Shown here one piece after another: positions 31,113-40,917 of a DNA stretch of 64,000 bases (position 1 is the first letter of the stretch; every line of letters begins with the position of its first letter). The DNA comes from Ichthyophis bannanicus (taxonomy: Eukaryota > Chordata > Amphibia > Gymnophiona > Ichthyophiidae). A program made the position numbers and the translations under genes. The notes beneath the pieces were generated by a model. It had not been told where the DNA came from. It saw nothing but the letters and a program-made list of their open reading frames with translations, and made no database searches. The stretch is from positions 1,245,843,523 to 1,245,907,522 of the forward strand of contig CM066033.1 in assembly GCA_033557465.1 (NCBI GenBank). The letters are read 5' to 3'.

Positions 31113-32927
31113 ATGGCTTCCAGTGGTTTTAAGAAGTGTGATCGGTGTAAGAAACTGATGTCTCTCACCGACACACATGACTGCTGCCTCCGGTGCCTTG
31201 GTCCTGATCACGACTCTAAATCGTGTGGACCATGTGGGAAGATGTCTTCCAAGGCACTGCACAATCGACAGCACCAGAAAGAAAGGCTCTTTTCTGACTC
31301 GGCCCCTGGCCGGGCCCGGACCTCGTCTGAGGCCTCGGCATCTCGGGAGTCGGATCCCGAGCACCGTCGTGGCTCCTCAGAACGGGGGTCCCCCGACCGG
31401 GAACACAAGAGGAAGAAACGGCTCGCAAGGGCGGCGTCGGAAGAGGTCCCGGGATCCTCGAGAACTCGGTCGCAGACCCCCGACCGTCGCCCCGGGCCTG
31501 TGAAACAGGAGAAGCCGTCCAAAGTTCCTCGACTGGAGCCGGAGTCTGCTGGACACGTAAGGCCTGTAGTCCTCGTGGACTCTGCTCCAGGGAGCTGACG
31601 TCGGGAGCTGAATCGGGAGCTGCTGAGTCTCAGGTTGACAGCCTTGGAGAGCAGATTATCCGCCTTCATGGACCAGCAGCGGGCACTGATGGCCAGCCTG
31701 TCTGCCGCATCTGCCCCGACCACCAGGACATCGACCTCGAAGTCGACCCCGGAGACCGAGCCGATACTCGAGACCATGAAGGCTCGAGGTTGACCTCGGT
31801 TGCGGTCTCCCTCGACCTCCTGTTCGGGACCGAGGGCGTCGACGCCGGTGCCATTGGCGTCGGGGCGGGTGCTCGCAGGCCCCGCGAGGTCGGACCCCGA
31901 TTCCTCTTCACCGCAGTCTGAGCCCCGGAGTAGATCCCCTCCGGAGGATACCAGGTTCTCGGAGTTCGTTTTGGATATGGCCACTGCCTTAGCTATCCCT
32001 ACGGACCCCGAAGAGGAGCCTCAAGCCAAAGAGCTCGAGGCCCTGCAGTATGACTCTCCTCCGAAGGAGGCCTTTACTGTCCCGGTTCCTCCGATGCTGG
32101 AACGGCTCCTCTTCCGCATGTGGGAGGCATCGGCCTCGGCGCCGGTTTTAAGCAAGCGGGTCGATTCGATCTATCGACTCCGGAAGAGTCCTGGCTTTCA
32201 GAAGGCGCAGCTACCACACCATTCCATGGTGGTGGAATCGGCCATGCATTGCCTGAAAAATCAGAAGATGCACTCCGCGGTGCCCCCTGGCAGGGAGGCC
32301 CGGAACCTCGATGGTTTTGGTAGAAAGTGCTTCCAGGGCTCGATGCTTGCTTGACGTGTCCAGTCTTACCAGCTGTACATGGGCATGTACTTACGGGACC
32401 TGGCCAAGGAACTGGCCGGGTTCTCTGCTGGTCTCTCCGGGGAACCCTTGCAGCGGTTCAAGTCCTTGTCCTCGGGGATCCGGGAATGCTCTAAATTTAT
32501 GTCCCACGATGGCTTCGAGGCTTCGGCCCGTGTTGCGGCAGCCGGCATCGCGGCTCGACGCCAGGCATGGCTGCAGTCATCGGACCTCGAGCCATGGGTT
32601 CAGGACAAGTTGATCGATGTCCCTTGCCGAGGTGAAAACCTTTTTGGCAAACCCATGACTGAGAAGGCCGCCCAGCTCGAGACCTCACACCTCACACGGA
32701 CAAGGCTGTCTAGAAAGACTTCTGCCCCTTCTCACAAGAAGAAGGGCTCGGGGAAAAAGTCCTTTTACCCGAGAAAGGGCACTGCCTACAAACAGTACCC
32801 GCAATATCAGGCTGCCCAAGCTGCCCCTCAGGGTCAGCAAGCCAAGGGGCAGGGTAATGGGCCCCGTAGGCAGAGGACCCCCAAGCCTCCGGCCCCTGCT
32901 CCTACACAGCAGGGTGGGGGATTTTGA
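31113..32927 (+). pseudogene. DIRS gag-like protein (DIRS-VI)
   Basis: The ATG at 31113 (MASSGFKKCDRCKKLMSLTD) starts the zinc-cluster N-terminus. TGA at 31596-31598 closes the first part, but here the downstream LTALESRLSAFMDQQ segment stays in the same frame, unlike in DIRS-IV and DIRS-VII. A second disruption lies at about 31790. The conserved half is open except for TGA at 32352-32354 (a cysteine codon in the sisters). Nine bases are deleted in MSRAAYDGF, which reads MSHDGF. Gag ends at 32927. Confidence 0.85.
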
Positions 32928-34519
32928 CTCCTTCAGCATAGCCTCTCTGTCCCTGCTCTCCAAACCCTGCACAGGAGGTCGCCTAGCCCTGTTTGCCCAC
33001 CAGTGGCCACTCATCACCGGAGACAGTTGGGTGCTAAGCATAGTCCAAAAGGGCTATGCCCTGCACTTCCTCCAGCTGCCTCCGCCATACTTCCCAGGGG
33101 AACCTCCAAGGCCTCCCCTGCACACAGATCTTCTCCTTCAGGAGCTTCAAGGTCTGTTGATAGACAGGGCGGTGGAGCCTGTGCCTCCCCACTTGCAAGG
33201 CCGAGGGTTCTACTCCAGATATTTCCTGGTGCCCAAAAGAACCGGTGGTCTTCGACCTATCCTGGATCTCAGAAACCTCAACAAGTTCCTGGAGAAGGAA
33301 AAGTTCAAGATGCTTACTCTTGGAACACTTCTGCCCTACCTCCAGCAGGGAGATTGGCTATGCTCCTTAGATCTAAAGGATGCGTATACCCACATCCTCA
33401 TCCATCCAGACCACAGAAAGTACCTCAGGTTCGTTGTGGGAGGAAACCATTATCAGTACAGAGTATTGCCTTTTGGCCTCACTTCCGCTCCCAGAGTCTT
33501 TACCAAATGCCTAGTAGTGGTGGCAGCCTACCTGAGGAATCAGGGACTCTTTGTCTTCCCCTATCTGGACGACTCGCTCATAAGAGGTCAGACATACCAG
33601 GAGGCCAGACAAGCCACCCTCAGAACCATTACTCTTCTTCAAAGCCTGGTGTTTGTCATAAACTTTGCAAAGTCCACTTTGCTCCCCTCCCAGAACTTAG
33701 AGTTCATAGGAGCAAGGTTGGACTCTCTGCTGGCAAAGGCCTTCTTACCAGAAGACAGGGCCCAGAGACTGATAAACTTAGCAAACAAGTTTCTCAGCAG
33801 GTCACTGGTCTCCGCCAGACTCTGCCTGAGACTTCTTGGCCACATGGCTTCGACAGTACATGTGACCCCAATGTCAGACTCCATATGAGACCTGCACAGT
33901 GGTGCCTGCGGACTCAGTGGTCACAGGCCATAGGCAGCCTCACCGACAGGATAAGGGTGTCCAGACACTTGCTGCACTCCCTCAGATGGTGGCTACACCC
34001 ACCCAATCTGCTAAGTGGAGTACCTTTTCGGAGTCCTGCGTTCACAGTGGTCTTGACCACAGATGCCTCCCTGCAAGGCTGGGGAGCTCACTGTCTAGGC
34101 AAGTGCACCCAGGGTCTGTGGTCTCCCTGGGAGGCTGCACAGCAAATCAATCTCCTGGAAGTCAGAGATATTTGGTTAGCCCTCAAGACTTTTTCTCAAA
34201 CCCTGGCTCATCAGTCTGTCCTAGTTCAGACAGACAACCAGGTAGCCATGTTCTATGTAAACAAGCAGGGCGGAACTGGGTCCAGGCTCCTCTGTCAAGA
34301 GGCACAGGACCTTTGCTTGTTCGCTCTCAAGCACATGCTTCTCAAAGCAGTCTATCTACCTGGCCAGGAGAACTATCTGGCGGACAGGTTGAGCAGGATT
34401 CTGCAGCCCCACGAGTGGCAGCTCCATCCCATGGTAGTTCAGAAGATTTTCATGCAATGGGGACTTCCTTCCATAGACTTGTTTGCCAGTCCTCTGAACA
34501 AACAGCTGCCAAAGTTCTG
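32857..34519 (+). pseudogene. DIRS reverse transcriptase / RNase H (DIRS-VI)
   Basis: Open to 33888: YFLVPKRTGGLRPILDLRNL, DWLCSLDLKDAYTHILIHPD and the catalytic FPYLDDSLIRG (about 33559-33590, with Ser for the usual Trp). After a frameshift at about 33870 the RNase H continues open: VVLTTDASLQGWGAHC (about 34050), QTDNQVAMFYVNKQGGTG (about 34228) and PSIDLFASPLNKQLP, which starts the methyltransferase-like block. The reading frame then enters the 232-bp insertion. Confidence 0.87.
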
Positions 34520-34751
34520 TATGAACTATCCAACCGCTATTTGAGAGAAAAGTCTGGCACATGGAAACTTCACTGGAATATAATGATGAGCTAAGTAAAA
34601 AATGTTTTAGCGTTTATAAAAAAAGAAAAATAGAAAAGGCTGTCTGGTGTGATTGGATGTCCATTCCAGTCTCCTCCAGTCTCTTCTGACAAAAATTGAG
34701 TTTAAATAGGGGTTTCACTTTATGGGTTTAGTTTTTGTTATTAAAGTTCTG
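34511..34751. mobile_element. 232-bp unidentified insertion with 9-bp target duplication
   Basis: AAAGTTCTG at 34511-34519 is repeated at 34743-34751. Removing 34520-34751 restores the methyltransferase-like block (...LPKFCSRQ...) by comparison with DIRS-IV and VII. The insert is AT-rich with an internal pyrimidine-rich CCAGTCTCCTCCAGTCTC patch. No terminal inverted repeat, poly-A tail or protein is visible, so the family is unknown. Nine-base duplications are common for Mutator-like transposons but are not proof. Confidence 0.75.
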
Positions 34752-35067
34752 CTCCAGGCAACCGGATCCTCTGCGGATAACAGCAGATGCTTTTCTGATT
34801 CCCTGGTCTCAGGGCCTCCTGTATGCGTTTCCTCCCACGCCTCTGGTGGCCCGAACTCTGTTCAAGATTCTCGAGGACAAGGCCTCGGTTCTGCTGGTGG
34901 CTGCCAGGTGGCCGAGACAGCCTTGGTTTCCACTTTTGCTACAGCTTGCAGTGGATCCCCCACTACCTCTAGGGTTCCAACCCGACCTTCTCTCTCAGGA
35001 TCAGGGTTCTCTGCTGCACCCCATCCTCAAAGCTCTCAATTTGATGGCATGGAGGCTGCAAGGGTAG
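34752..35067 (+). pseudogene. DIRS methyltransferase-like C-terminal domain (DIRS-VI)
   Basis: It continues the polyprotein after the insertion: FCSRQPDPLRITADAFLIPW, LYAFPPTPLVARTLFKIL, WPRQPWFPLLLQL, ending at TAG 35065-35067. It is open throughout this part, and it is cut off from the RT part by the insertion and frameshift. Confidence 0.8.
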
Positions 35068-36098
35068 TTTTGGCTCCCTGGGGCCTACCTCAGGAAGTTG
35101 AAGAGGTTCTCCTAGCCTCTAGGAAACAGTCCACTAGAAAAACCTATGCTCTCAAATGGAAAAGGTTTTCTGTGTGGTGTCAGCTACTTACAGAGGATCC
35201 CTTCTCCTGTACTGTACCAGTAGTACTTCAGTACTTACTGCACTTATCAAATCAGGGACTTAAGTCCAATTCTGTACGGGTCCACCTCTCAGCTCTAGCA
35301 GCTCACCACTCACTGGTGGAAGGACATTCTCTGTCGGTTCACCCTTTGGTGTCCCGCTTTCTCAGAGGCTTGCTCTTGCTCAAGCCTCCAATCCGTCATC
35401 CTGCTCCTGAGTGGGAGTTGAATATGGTCTTGCAACAATTGACTCGCCCACCTTTTGAGCCAATGGCTACTTGTCCTCTCCGCTTCCTGTCCTGGAAGAC
35501 TCTCTTCCTGATAGCCCTAACCTCGGCGAGTGAGTGAGCTTCAGGCCCTGGTCTGTGACAGGCCTTACACCAGAATCTATAGGAACAGGGTAGTCCTCAG
35601 GACTCATCCTAAGTTTCTCCCTAGAGTTGTCTCCTCTTTCCACCTCAACCAGGAGGTGGTTCTCCAACATTCTTCCCTAGGCCTCATGCAAGCCAGGCTG
35701 AAGCAGTTCTGCATACCCTGGACTGTAGGAGGGCCTTATCCTTCTACCTTGACCGTACACAAGGGCACAGAAGAGCTACTCAGCTCTTCATATCTTTTGA
35801 CCCTAATAATTTGGGGTTAGCTGTGTCCAAGCGTACCTTGTCCATCTGGGTGGCTGACTGTATCTCCTGGGCTTACAAGGAGGCTGACCTTCCTTTGCAG
35901 GGTCGGGTCACGGCCCATCGTGTCAGGGCAATGGCTGCCTCAGTGGCTCATCTCCGCTCTGTACCATTGGTAGACATCTGCAGGGCTGCTACTTGGTCTT
36001 CAAGCCAGACGTTTGCAGCCCACTACTGCCTGGAGAGGGAGTCCCGTAGGGACAGTGCTTTTGGCCAGGCAGTACTCCGGAATCTCTTTGAGGTTTAG
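35040..36098 (+). pseudogene. DIRS tyrosine recombinase (DIRS-VI)
   Basis: N-terminal block QSTRKTYALKWKRFSVWC and LKSNSVRVHLSALAAHH, open to 35537. There the box I arginine region reads TSAS followed by a stop, through a small indel. It continues at 35530-35820 and, after another shift, at 35811-36098 with KRTLSIWVADCISWAY, the intact HRVR pair and HYCLERESRRD. It is not translatable as one protein. Confidence 0.87.
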
Positions 36099-36217
36099 GC
36101 AACTCCTGCCCTCTGTTGGGCTACCGGTGGAGGTTCTGTCAGTGAAAAAGCCTTTCTTTGATGCTGGGGACTAGAGGGAGTCCTCTTGTTCAGCCTGGGT
36201 TCCTGGTAGCCCAGAGC

Positions 36218-36330
36218 TAGGGAGTCACCCATATGTGAGGACTGACTTCCTGCTTGGTCCTGGAGAAAGAGTAGTTACTCACCTGTAACAGGTGTTCTCC
36301 AGGAGCAGCAGGAATCAGTCCTCACAACCC
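36218..36330 (+). repeat. DIRS-VI internal complementary region
   Basis: Reverse complement of the joined right and left ends: ACCCATATGTGAGGACTGAC...GGTCCTGGAGAA, then AGAGTAGTTACTCACCTGT and TTCTCCAGGAGCAGCAGGAA. Confidence 0.88.
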
Positions 36331-36404
36331 TCCCTCCTCCCCTTGGAGTTGCAGTTGTACATAGTTCGTTTTACATTTTTATGTGCTGTTTTTAGCTATG
36401 TCAT

Positions 36405-36592
36405 TTGACTGAGGTAAGATGGCACCTTTAGGCGGGAAGGGAACCGCGCATGCGTGCCTGCATTCCCAAAGGCTTTCATAGAAAGCTGGGGAAATGCTCC
36501 GCAAGGGCTTCATCGACGTCGATGTCACCCATATGTGAGGACTGATTCCTGCTGCTCCTGGAGAACACCTGTTACAGGTGAGTAACTACTCT
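36405..36592 (+). repeat. DIRS-VI right inverted terminal repeat
   Basis: Inverse of the left repeat plus the 27-bp outer extension with CACCTGTTACAGGTGAGTAA at 36567-36586. Confidence 0.88.
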
Positions 36593-37867
36593 CTCCTCTC
36601 CTTTTAAAGTAAAAAGAGGAGTAACAACTAATTACAAGGTAGGCTATGCCCTTCACCTTGACAGTTGTCCTGTACGAGGATATTTCATACCTTTGACTGC
36701 AGGGGAGCTTTACCTTTTTTCAGAGACTTACCAAATTGTAAGTCTTCACAACTCTGTATTACTTTCTATCCCTCTTAGTTGAAACTTTCACTCTGAGTGT
36801 GATACCATTTGACTGGAGGGCTTACCTTTTAAGCCGTAGGATTGTCTTCAATACCTACTCCAGTAAGTGATTTTCCATACAGAGTTTCTCCCCTTTGCAA
36901 TCTTTTCGAATATTTCTTTTAAGACAGCTTATCAGACCATAATTGAGTTTTATCACTTCTAATTATGTCTGTCGGTCCTTTTCCAATCTATAGGACCTAA
37001 CCTCTTCTGCTGCCTTAACAGATAATTCCAAGAGAGGTTCCAAAACCTACTTGGACAATTTATCGTTGCAGGCAACAAGCCTGTCTACTACTCTTAGCCA
37101 TCTTCAATTCTTTTGGATCCAATAGAATAGATTACGTTGCATACTGACAACTAAACAGCCAGATCTCACCTAAGCAACCTACAACATTCTCTCTGCAATT
37201 CTACAAGAAGCTCTGCAACTATGGACCTTTGCCAGAGAGCGTCAGAGCCATTCCTGGTGGGTAACTTTCAGATGGTTAAAAGGCTTTGCCAAGTCATGCC
37301 CCACATGACCGGTTTTTTCCTACTGTTTCCATCTTCCTTAAAATTTCCTTTTAGGGAAAATGAACCAGGGCTTAGATCACGTGAAAGCATAAAGAATTGG
37401 TTAATTCCCTGAGTTGTTCCACATCTCCAGTGGAACTCTTCCAACAGGGATGCATTTCTTTTCACTGCAGTCGATCCTTGTCTACTGCATTCCTTCTAAT
37501 TCCCAATACTTCATTGAAGCTTATATTGAACAAAGAACGCATTATACTCATATTGCCCTCATAAACGGGCAAATATGGTATTTCCTTATATTGCGTCTCT
37601 TTCTCCACACTGAAGTTATAGAAGGATCCAGACTTGTTGTCTTAAGACTAAGGATTTTCTCTGCATCCCTTCACGTAGATTTCCATTTCTGGTTATTCAA
37701 AGTCTAGAATTTTTAAAGAAATCTAGACCTATCCTTCTGACTAAGAACATTCCACTGGTTTCCATGTAACCTTCTTCATGGTTCTTCCATGTGTAATCAT
37801 TAAGGGATCCTCTATCCATATTCTCAAGCAGGTCTTACCCCTTAGTGTTATTAAGTGAGTCTCTCTA

Positions 37868-37926
37868 TAGATATATATATAGAGATAGATAGATGTTTAT
37901 ATATATATATTTTTTTTATATATAAA
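37868..37926. repeat. TA-rich microsatellite
   Basis: Alternating (TA)n and (GATA)n-like runs with a T8 stretch inside the decayed DIRS-V pol. Confidence 0.8.
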
Positions 37927-38734
37927 TTCACATATCTCACTCTGAAAGATTTGTTACTGTCCATATTAATGCTGTTCCAGCATACCATAGAGTTTAAATG
38001 GACAACCAAGTTTCTATAGTAGTTAGAAACTACCTTCTTTTACCGTAACCTCTCCGGTTACTTTACCCCTGAAGCTCTCCATGTAAGTCATTATCCTAAG
38101 TGACATCATTTAGGGAAGACATTACTGATCTTCAAGAAATTGGAGGCTACATCGCCTACTACAAATGTTTCTTTCTTTCATTTGGATAGAGGGGTCTTAA
38201 AGACCCATCCTTTTTCTGCGAACCAGTCAGATTTATCTCCTCTCTTTCCTAGGGCCTTATTCTGCTCAAAGGACGAAGAGCTTCAAACTTTGGCCTACAG
38301 AAGTTTTTACCTTCTCATCCAAAGTCCAACCTCATTAAATTTCCCCAGTTTTTTCTTCTGGGATTAGTTCTAGCCATTAAGGCTTCTGACCTCTGCCTGT
38401 ATTGCAAAATTTATTTCCTCTGCTTCACAGTGAGGTATTTTCTTTGAGGATAATGTACTGGCTCTTAGCACCAGACCCATATTAGCCTCAACAAATACTT
38501 TTGCAATACTTTTGACTAAGGTCCACATTAGAAAATTGGAATTTAATATTTTACTAACCTTTATGATCTACACAAGGACTCCCCTCTAGATGCCTTGTTT
38601 AGTCAAGCTGTTCCACAGCACACCCTTTTTAATTCAACTCCTACCCTCCATCCCTTGGATGCCTGAGGTTCTGGGAAATAGCATGGCCCATCTATTAGAT
38701 TTGCAACATGCTGGGACCTCCTCTAGGCATCTCT

Positions 38735-38860
38735 AGCTTGGGAGTCCCCATATGTGAAGACTCATTCCTGCTTGTTCCTGGAGATAGCACAGGTACTTAC
38801 CTCTAACAGGTGATCTCTGGGAACAGCAGGAATAAGTCTTCACAACCCACCCACCTCCCC
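38735..38860 (+). repeat. DIRS-V internal complementary region
   Basis: CCCATATGTGAAGACTCATT...CTTGTTCCTGGAGATAGCAC followed by the inverse of the right end (TTACCTCTAACAGGTGATCTC) and a CAGCAGGAATAAGTCTTCAC stretch. Confidence 0.85.
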
Positions 38861-38924
38861 TAGGAGTTGTTTCTCTCTCTCTCTCTAATTTGTCTACTTC
38901 CCTCCTTCGATCTCAGCTACAAAC

Positions 38925-39112
38925 CCAACTGATGAGAGGGAAGTGAATGGGCGGGAAGGCAGCGCACATGCATGTGGGATGCTCCCAAAAGCTTTCTTTT
39001 TGGACGCTGGGGAGCGTTCCCGCGCAGGCTCCTTCGGTACCGACGTACCCATATGTGAAGACTTATTGCTGCTGTTCCCAGAGATCACCTGTTACAGGTA
39101 AGTAACTGTGCT
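38925..39112 (+). repeat. DIRS-V right inverted terminal repeat
   Basis: Inverse of 28317-28500, ending with the outer extension CACCTGTTACAGGTAAGTAA at 39087-39106. Confidence 0.87.
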
Positions 39113-39114
39113 TT

Positions 39115-39325
39115 CAGTGGTGGCAATCACTGGAAAATCTTCTCATAGCGTCACCTTTTCAGCAGCCACTGCACCAAGCTACCTTGATGACGGATGCGTC
39201 CAAGTCAGGTTAGGGTGCTCATATGGACGATCTCTCTACTCAAGGTCTTTGGACCGAACAGGAGGCTCGTCTTCACATAAATCTACTGGAACTCAGAGCC
39301 ATTTTCTATGCTCTCCACCTGAGCT
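39115..39325 (+). pseudogene. DIRS-III, segment 3 of 4: RNase H start
   Basis: It resumes the DIRS-III polyprotein with FQWW, then, with small indels, sequence matching the LTTDAS...WGAH region of RNase H (about 39190) and the LELRAIFYALHL helix (about 39287). It is cut at 39325 by the Gypsy element and continues at 46214. It aligns step by step with DIRS-VIII 58640-58855. Confidence 0.85.
39322..39325. repeat. Gypsy target-site duplication, left copy
   Basis: AGCT immediately left of the LTR. The same AGCT is at 46214-46217. Removing the element gives contiguous AGCTACAAGACA as in DIRS-VIII at about 58858. Confidence 0.85.
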
Positions 39326-40917
39326 TGTAAACGGAGGTGCTGGTCGTGAAAGTCCACAGTCTTGGCAAAGGCAAAATATTATTATGACTTGCAAAGGATT
39401 GTGGGGGTTTCAGTTCATTCATACCAGATTCAGCCGTTCACAAAATAATGAGTTGTGATGCTCGAGTGTAAGCAAAGAAAAACAGATTTTATTCATGGGG
39501 TTAATTCCCCCACACAGATTTACTTGGTAACACAAAAGGACACTTGCTTCAAGTATTGTACTCAGGAAAAACAAAGCATGATATAAGGTAACTGAACTTC
39601 TTAAGCAATAAATCAATAAAGACCTTGATGGGAAACAGAAAAGGTCTTTTTGATGGCTCCTGCTAATGTCCTTCTTAGCAGTGCTTCAAAAGGCAAAAAC
39701 AAACCCAAAAGTAGGAAAAAAACTGTTCTTTATCAAGGATAACTTTCTTCTATTCACACACACAAGGAAGAAGTTTCCTTCTAGAGCTCACGTGCACTAG
39801 TGCCTGGCTCAATTACAAATAATTAGCCAGCTGCAAACCCCTTTGCCGGTTCACTCTCTCTACGTGGCTCAATCCTACCCTAAAGCGTTCTTGCAGAGAC
39901 TTTTCTGGGTAGATAAAAGAACAAGTTACAGTTCCTTTTGGTGGTTGTTATATTAGTGAGAAACTACTTTAAAACAGCAGCCTAGACAGAGAGCAATCCA
40001 TGTATTCCAAATGATCATTTGCTATATCTCCTTCTTCCTCAAATATCATGGAATCAGTATCATGGTCTGACAGAGGAATTCCTTAATTGATCACTCTCAG
40101 GATAATATTTGTTTCCCTGCTGTCTTCCTGATGAAGAGCTAGGGCATAGATCAAAGTTCATACCTGTGATCCCCTTGCTGTTAGGTTTCCTCTCCAGGTA
40201 TCCTGGCCAGTAAGTAGTCCAGCTTTTATGTCCAGCCTTCCAATCAAGATCCCTGGACACTGGGTCTCTCTTCACATACCTTCTTGCACCGGTCTTAGGG
40301 CCCCTTCCAAATGCAGCCGTCTCCTTCAAAAGTGCCGTCTGGGAATTCCTGGCTCTATAACCCCACTCCTCTGGCTTCCTCCAGTCCAATGGAGTATGCT
40401 TGCCTCTGGAATCACTCCTATCACACGTACTGCTGTGGGCTCCTCCTTTAGACCTCCAAGATGTCTTTCTCTTCCTTCTGCATTGCTTCTGCTGTTGTAG
40501 TCCTCTCTCTTCTTTCTCCAATGGCTTCTGTTTCTGGATCTGCAGCTTCTGCTTCTCCCTGTGCTCCTTATTCTCTCTGTTCCCGATCTCCTTGTGCTGT
40601 CTCTGTGTAGAATATCCTTTACTTTTAAAGTGCTTAGAGGGACACTCCACCCTAGCACAGCCCAGGTGTGCTGAATCAAGCCCTGCCCCTGGAGATGAGT
40701 GATTGGGGATTACCTCATAGCTCTCCTGATTGAACACACATTTCCCCACTTCAGCTCTTCTAGAGGCTGTTTGAAACCTGGTGCATTCTGGGACTGGTAG
40801 TCTTTTATGAAAACATTCTGTTTTAGTATTTCTACCATCAAAGACAGGTTGCTTGTTCAGAGCCAATTCACCTCTTTTATAGCTCCCTCCTGAACTATGA
40901 TAAGCTTCCTTGTCACA
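39326..40917 (-). repeat. Gypsy 3' LTR
   Basis: On the minus strand it begins TGTGACAAGG at 40917 and ends ...TTTACA at 39326. A polyadenylation signal AATAAA (plus-strand TTTATT 39488-39493) lies about 160 bp before the LTR end. It carries the C-terminal 285 codons of the pol frame. Confidence 0.93.

Larger units (their letters stand above)
30703..36592 (+). mobile_element. DIRS-VI (family 1), complete but mutated, inserted in DIRS-V
   Basis: About 5.9 kb with left repeat (30705-30862), gag, RT/RNase H, methyltransferase-like domain, recombinase, internal complementary region (36218-36330) and right repeat (36405-36592). It includes a 232-bp foreign insertion (34520-34751). Several stops and frameshifts make it inactive. 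Confidence 0.92.
36593..39114 (+). mobile_element. DIRS-V, segment 2 of 2, with decayed coding region
   Basis: The first 2 kb (36593-38640) hold no open reverse transcriptase or recombinase, only faint traces: an ACCTTTGCCAGAGAGCG stretch near 37228 similar to the RNase H region, and a CCTTGTTTAGTCAAGCTGTT stretch near 38598 matching the recombinase end. The internal complementary region (38735-38860) and right repeat (38925-39112) are well preserved. This contrast suggests that the ends were maintained longer than pol. Confidence 0.8.

Noticed and set aside
33003..33860. Open frame overlapping the DIRS-VI reverse transcriptase
   Set aside because: A shadow frame up to the frameshift at about 33870; only its later part is genuine RNase H.
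36593..38640. Novel gene in the 2-kb region without large ORFs
   Set aside because: The ends of the interval align with DIRS RNase H and recombinase remnants, so it is decayed DIRS-V rather than new coding sequence.
39326..39700. Separate insertion next to the DIRS-III RNase H
   Set aside because: The same sequence at 44622 and the TG...CA ends show that it is the 3' LTR of the Gypsy element.
40228..40702. Plus-strand ORFs opposite the Gypsy LTR, repeated at 45524-45998
   Set aside because: They are antisense to the LTR ORF and are repeated only because the LTR is; Leu/Cys/Phe-rich composition is the complement of a basic Gln-rich sequence.
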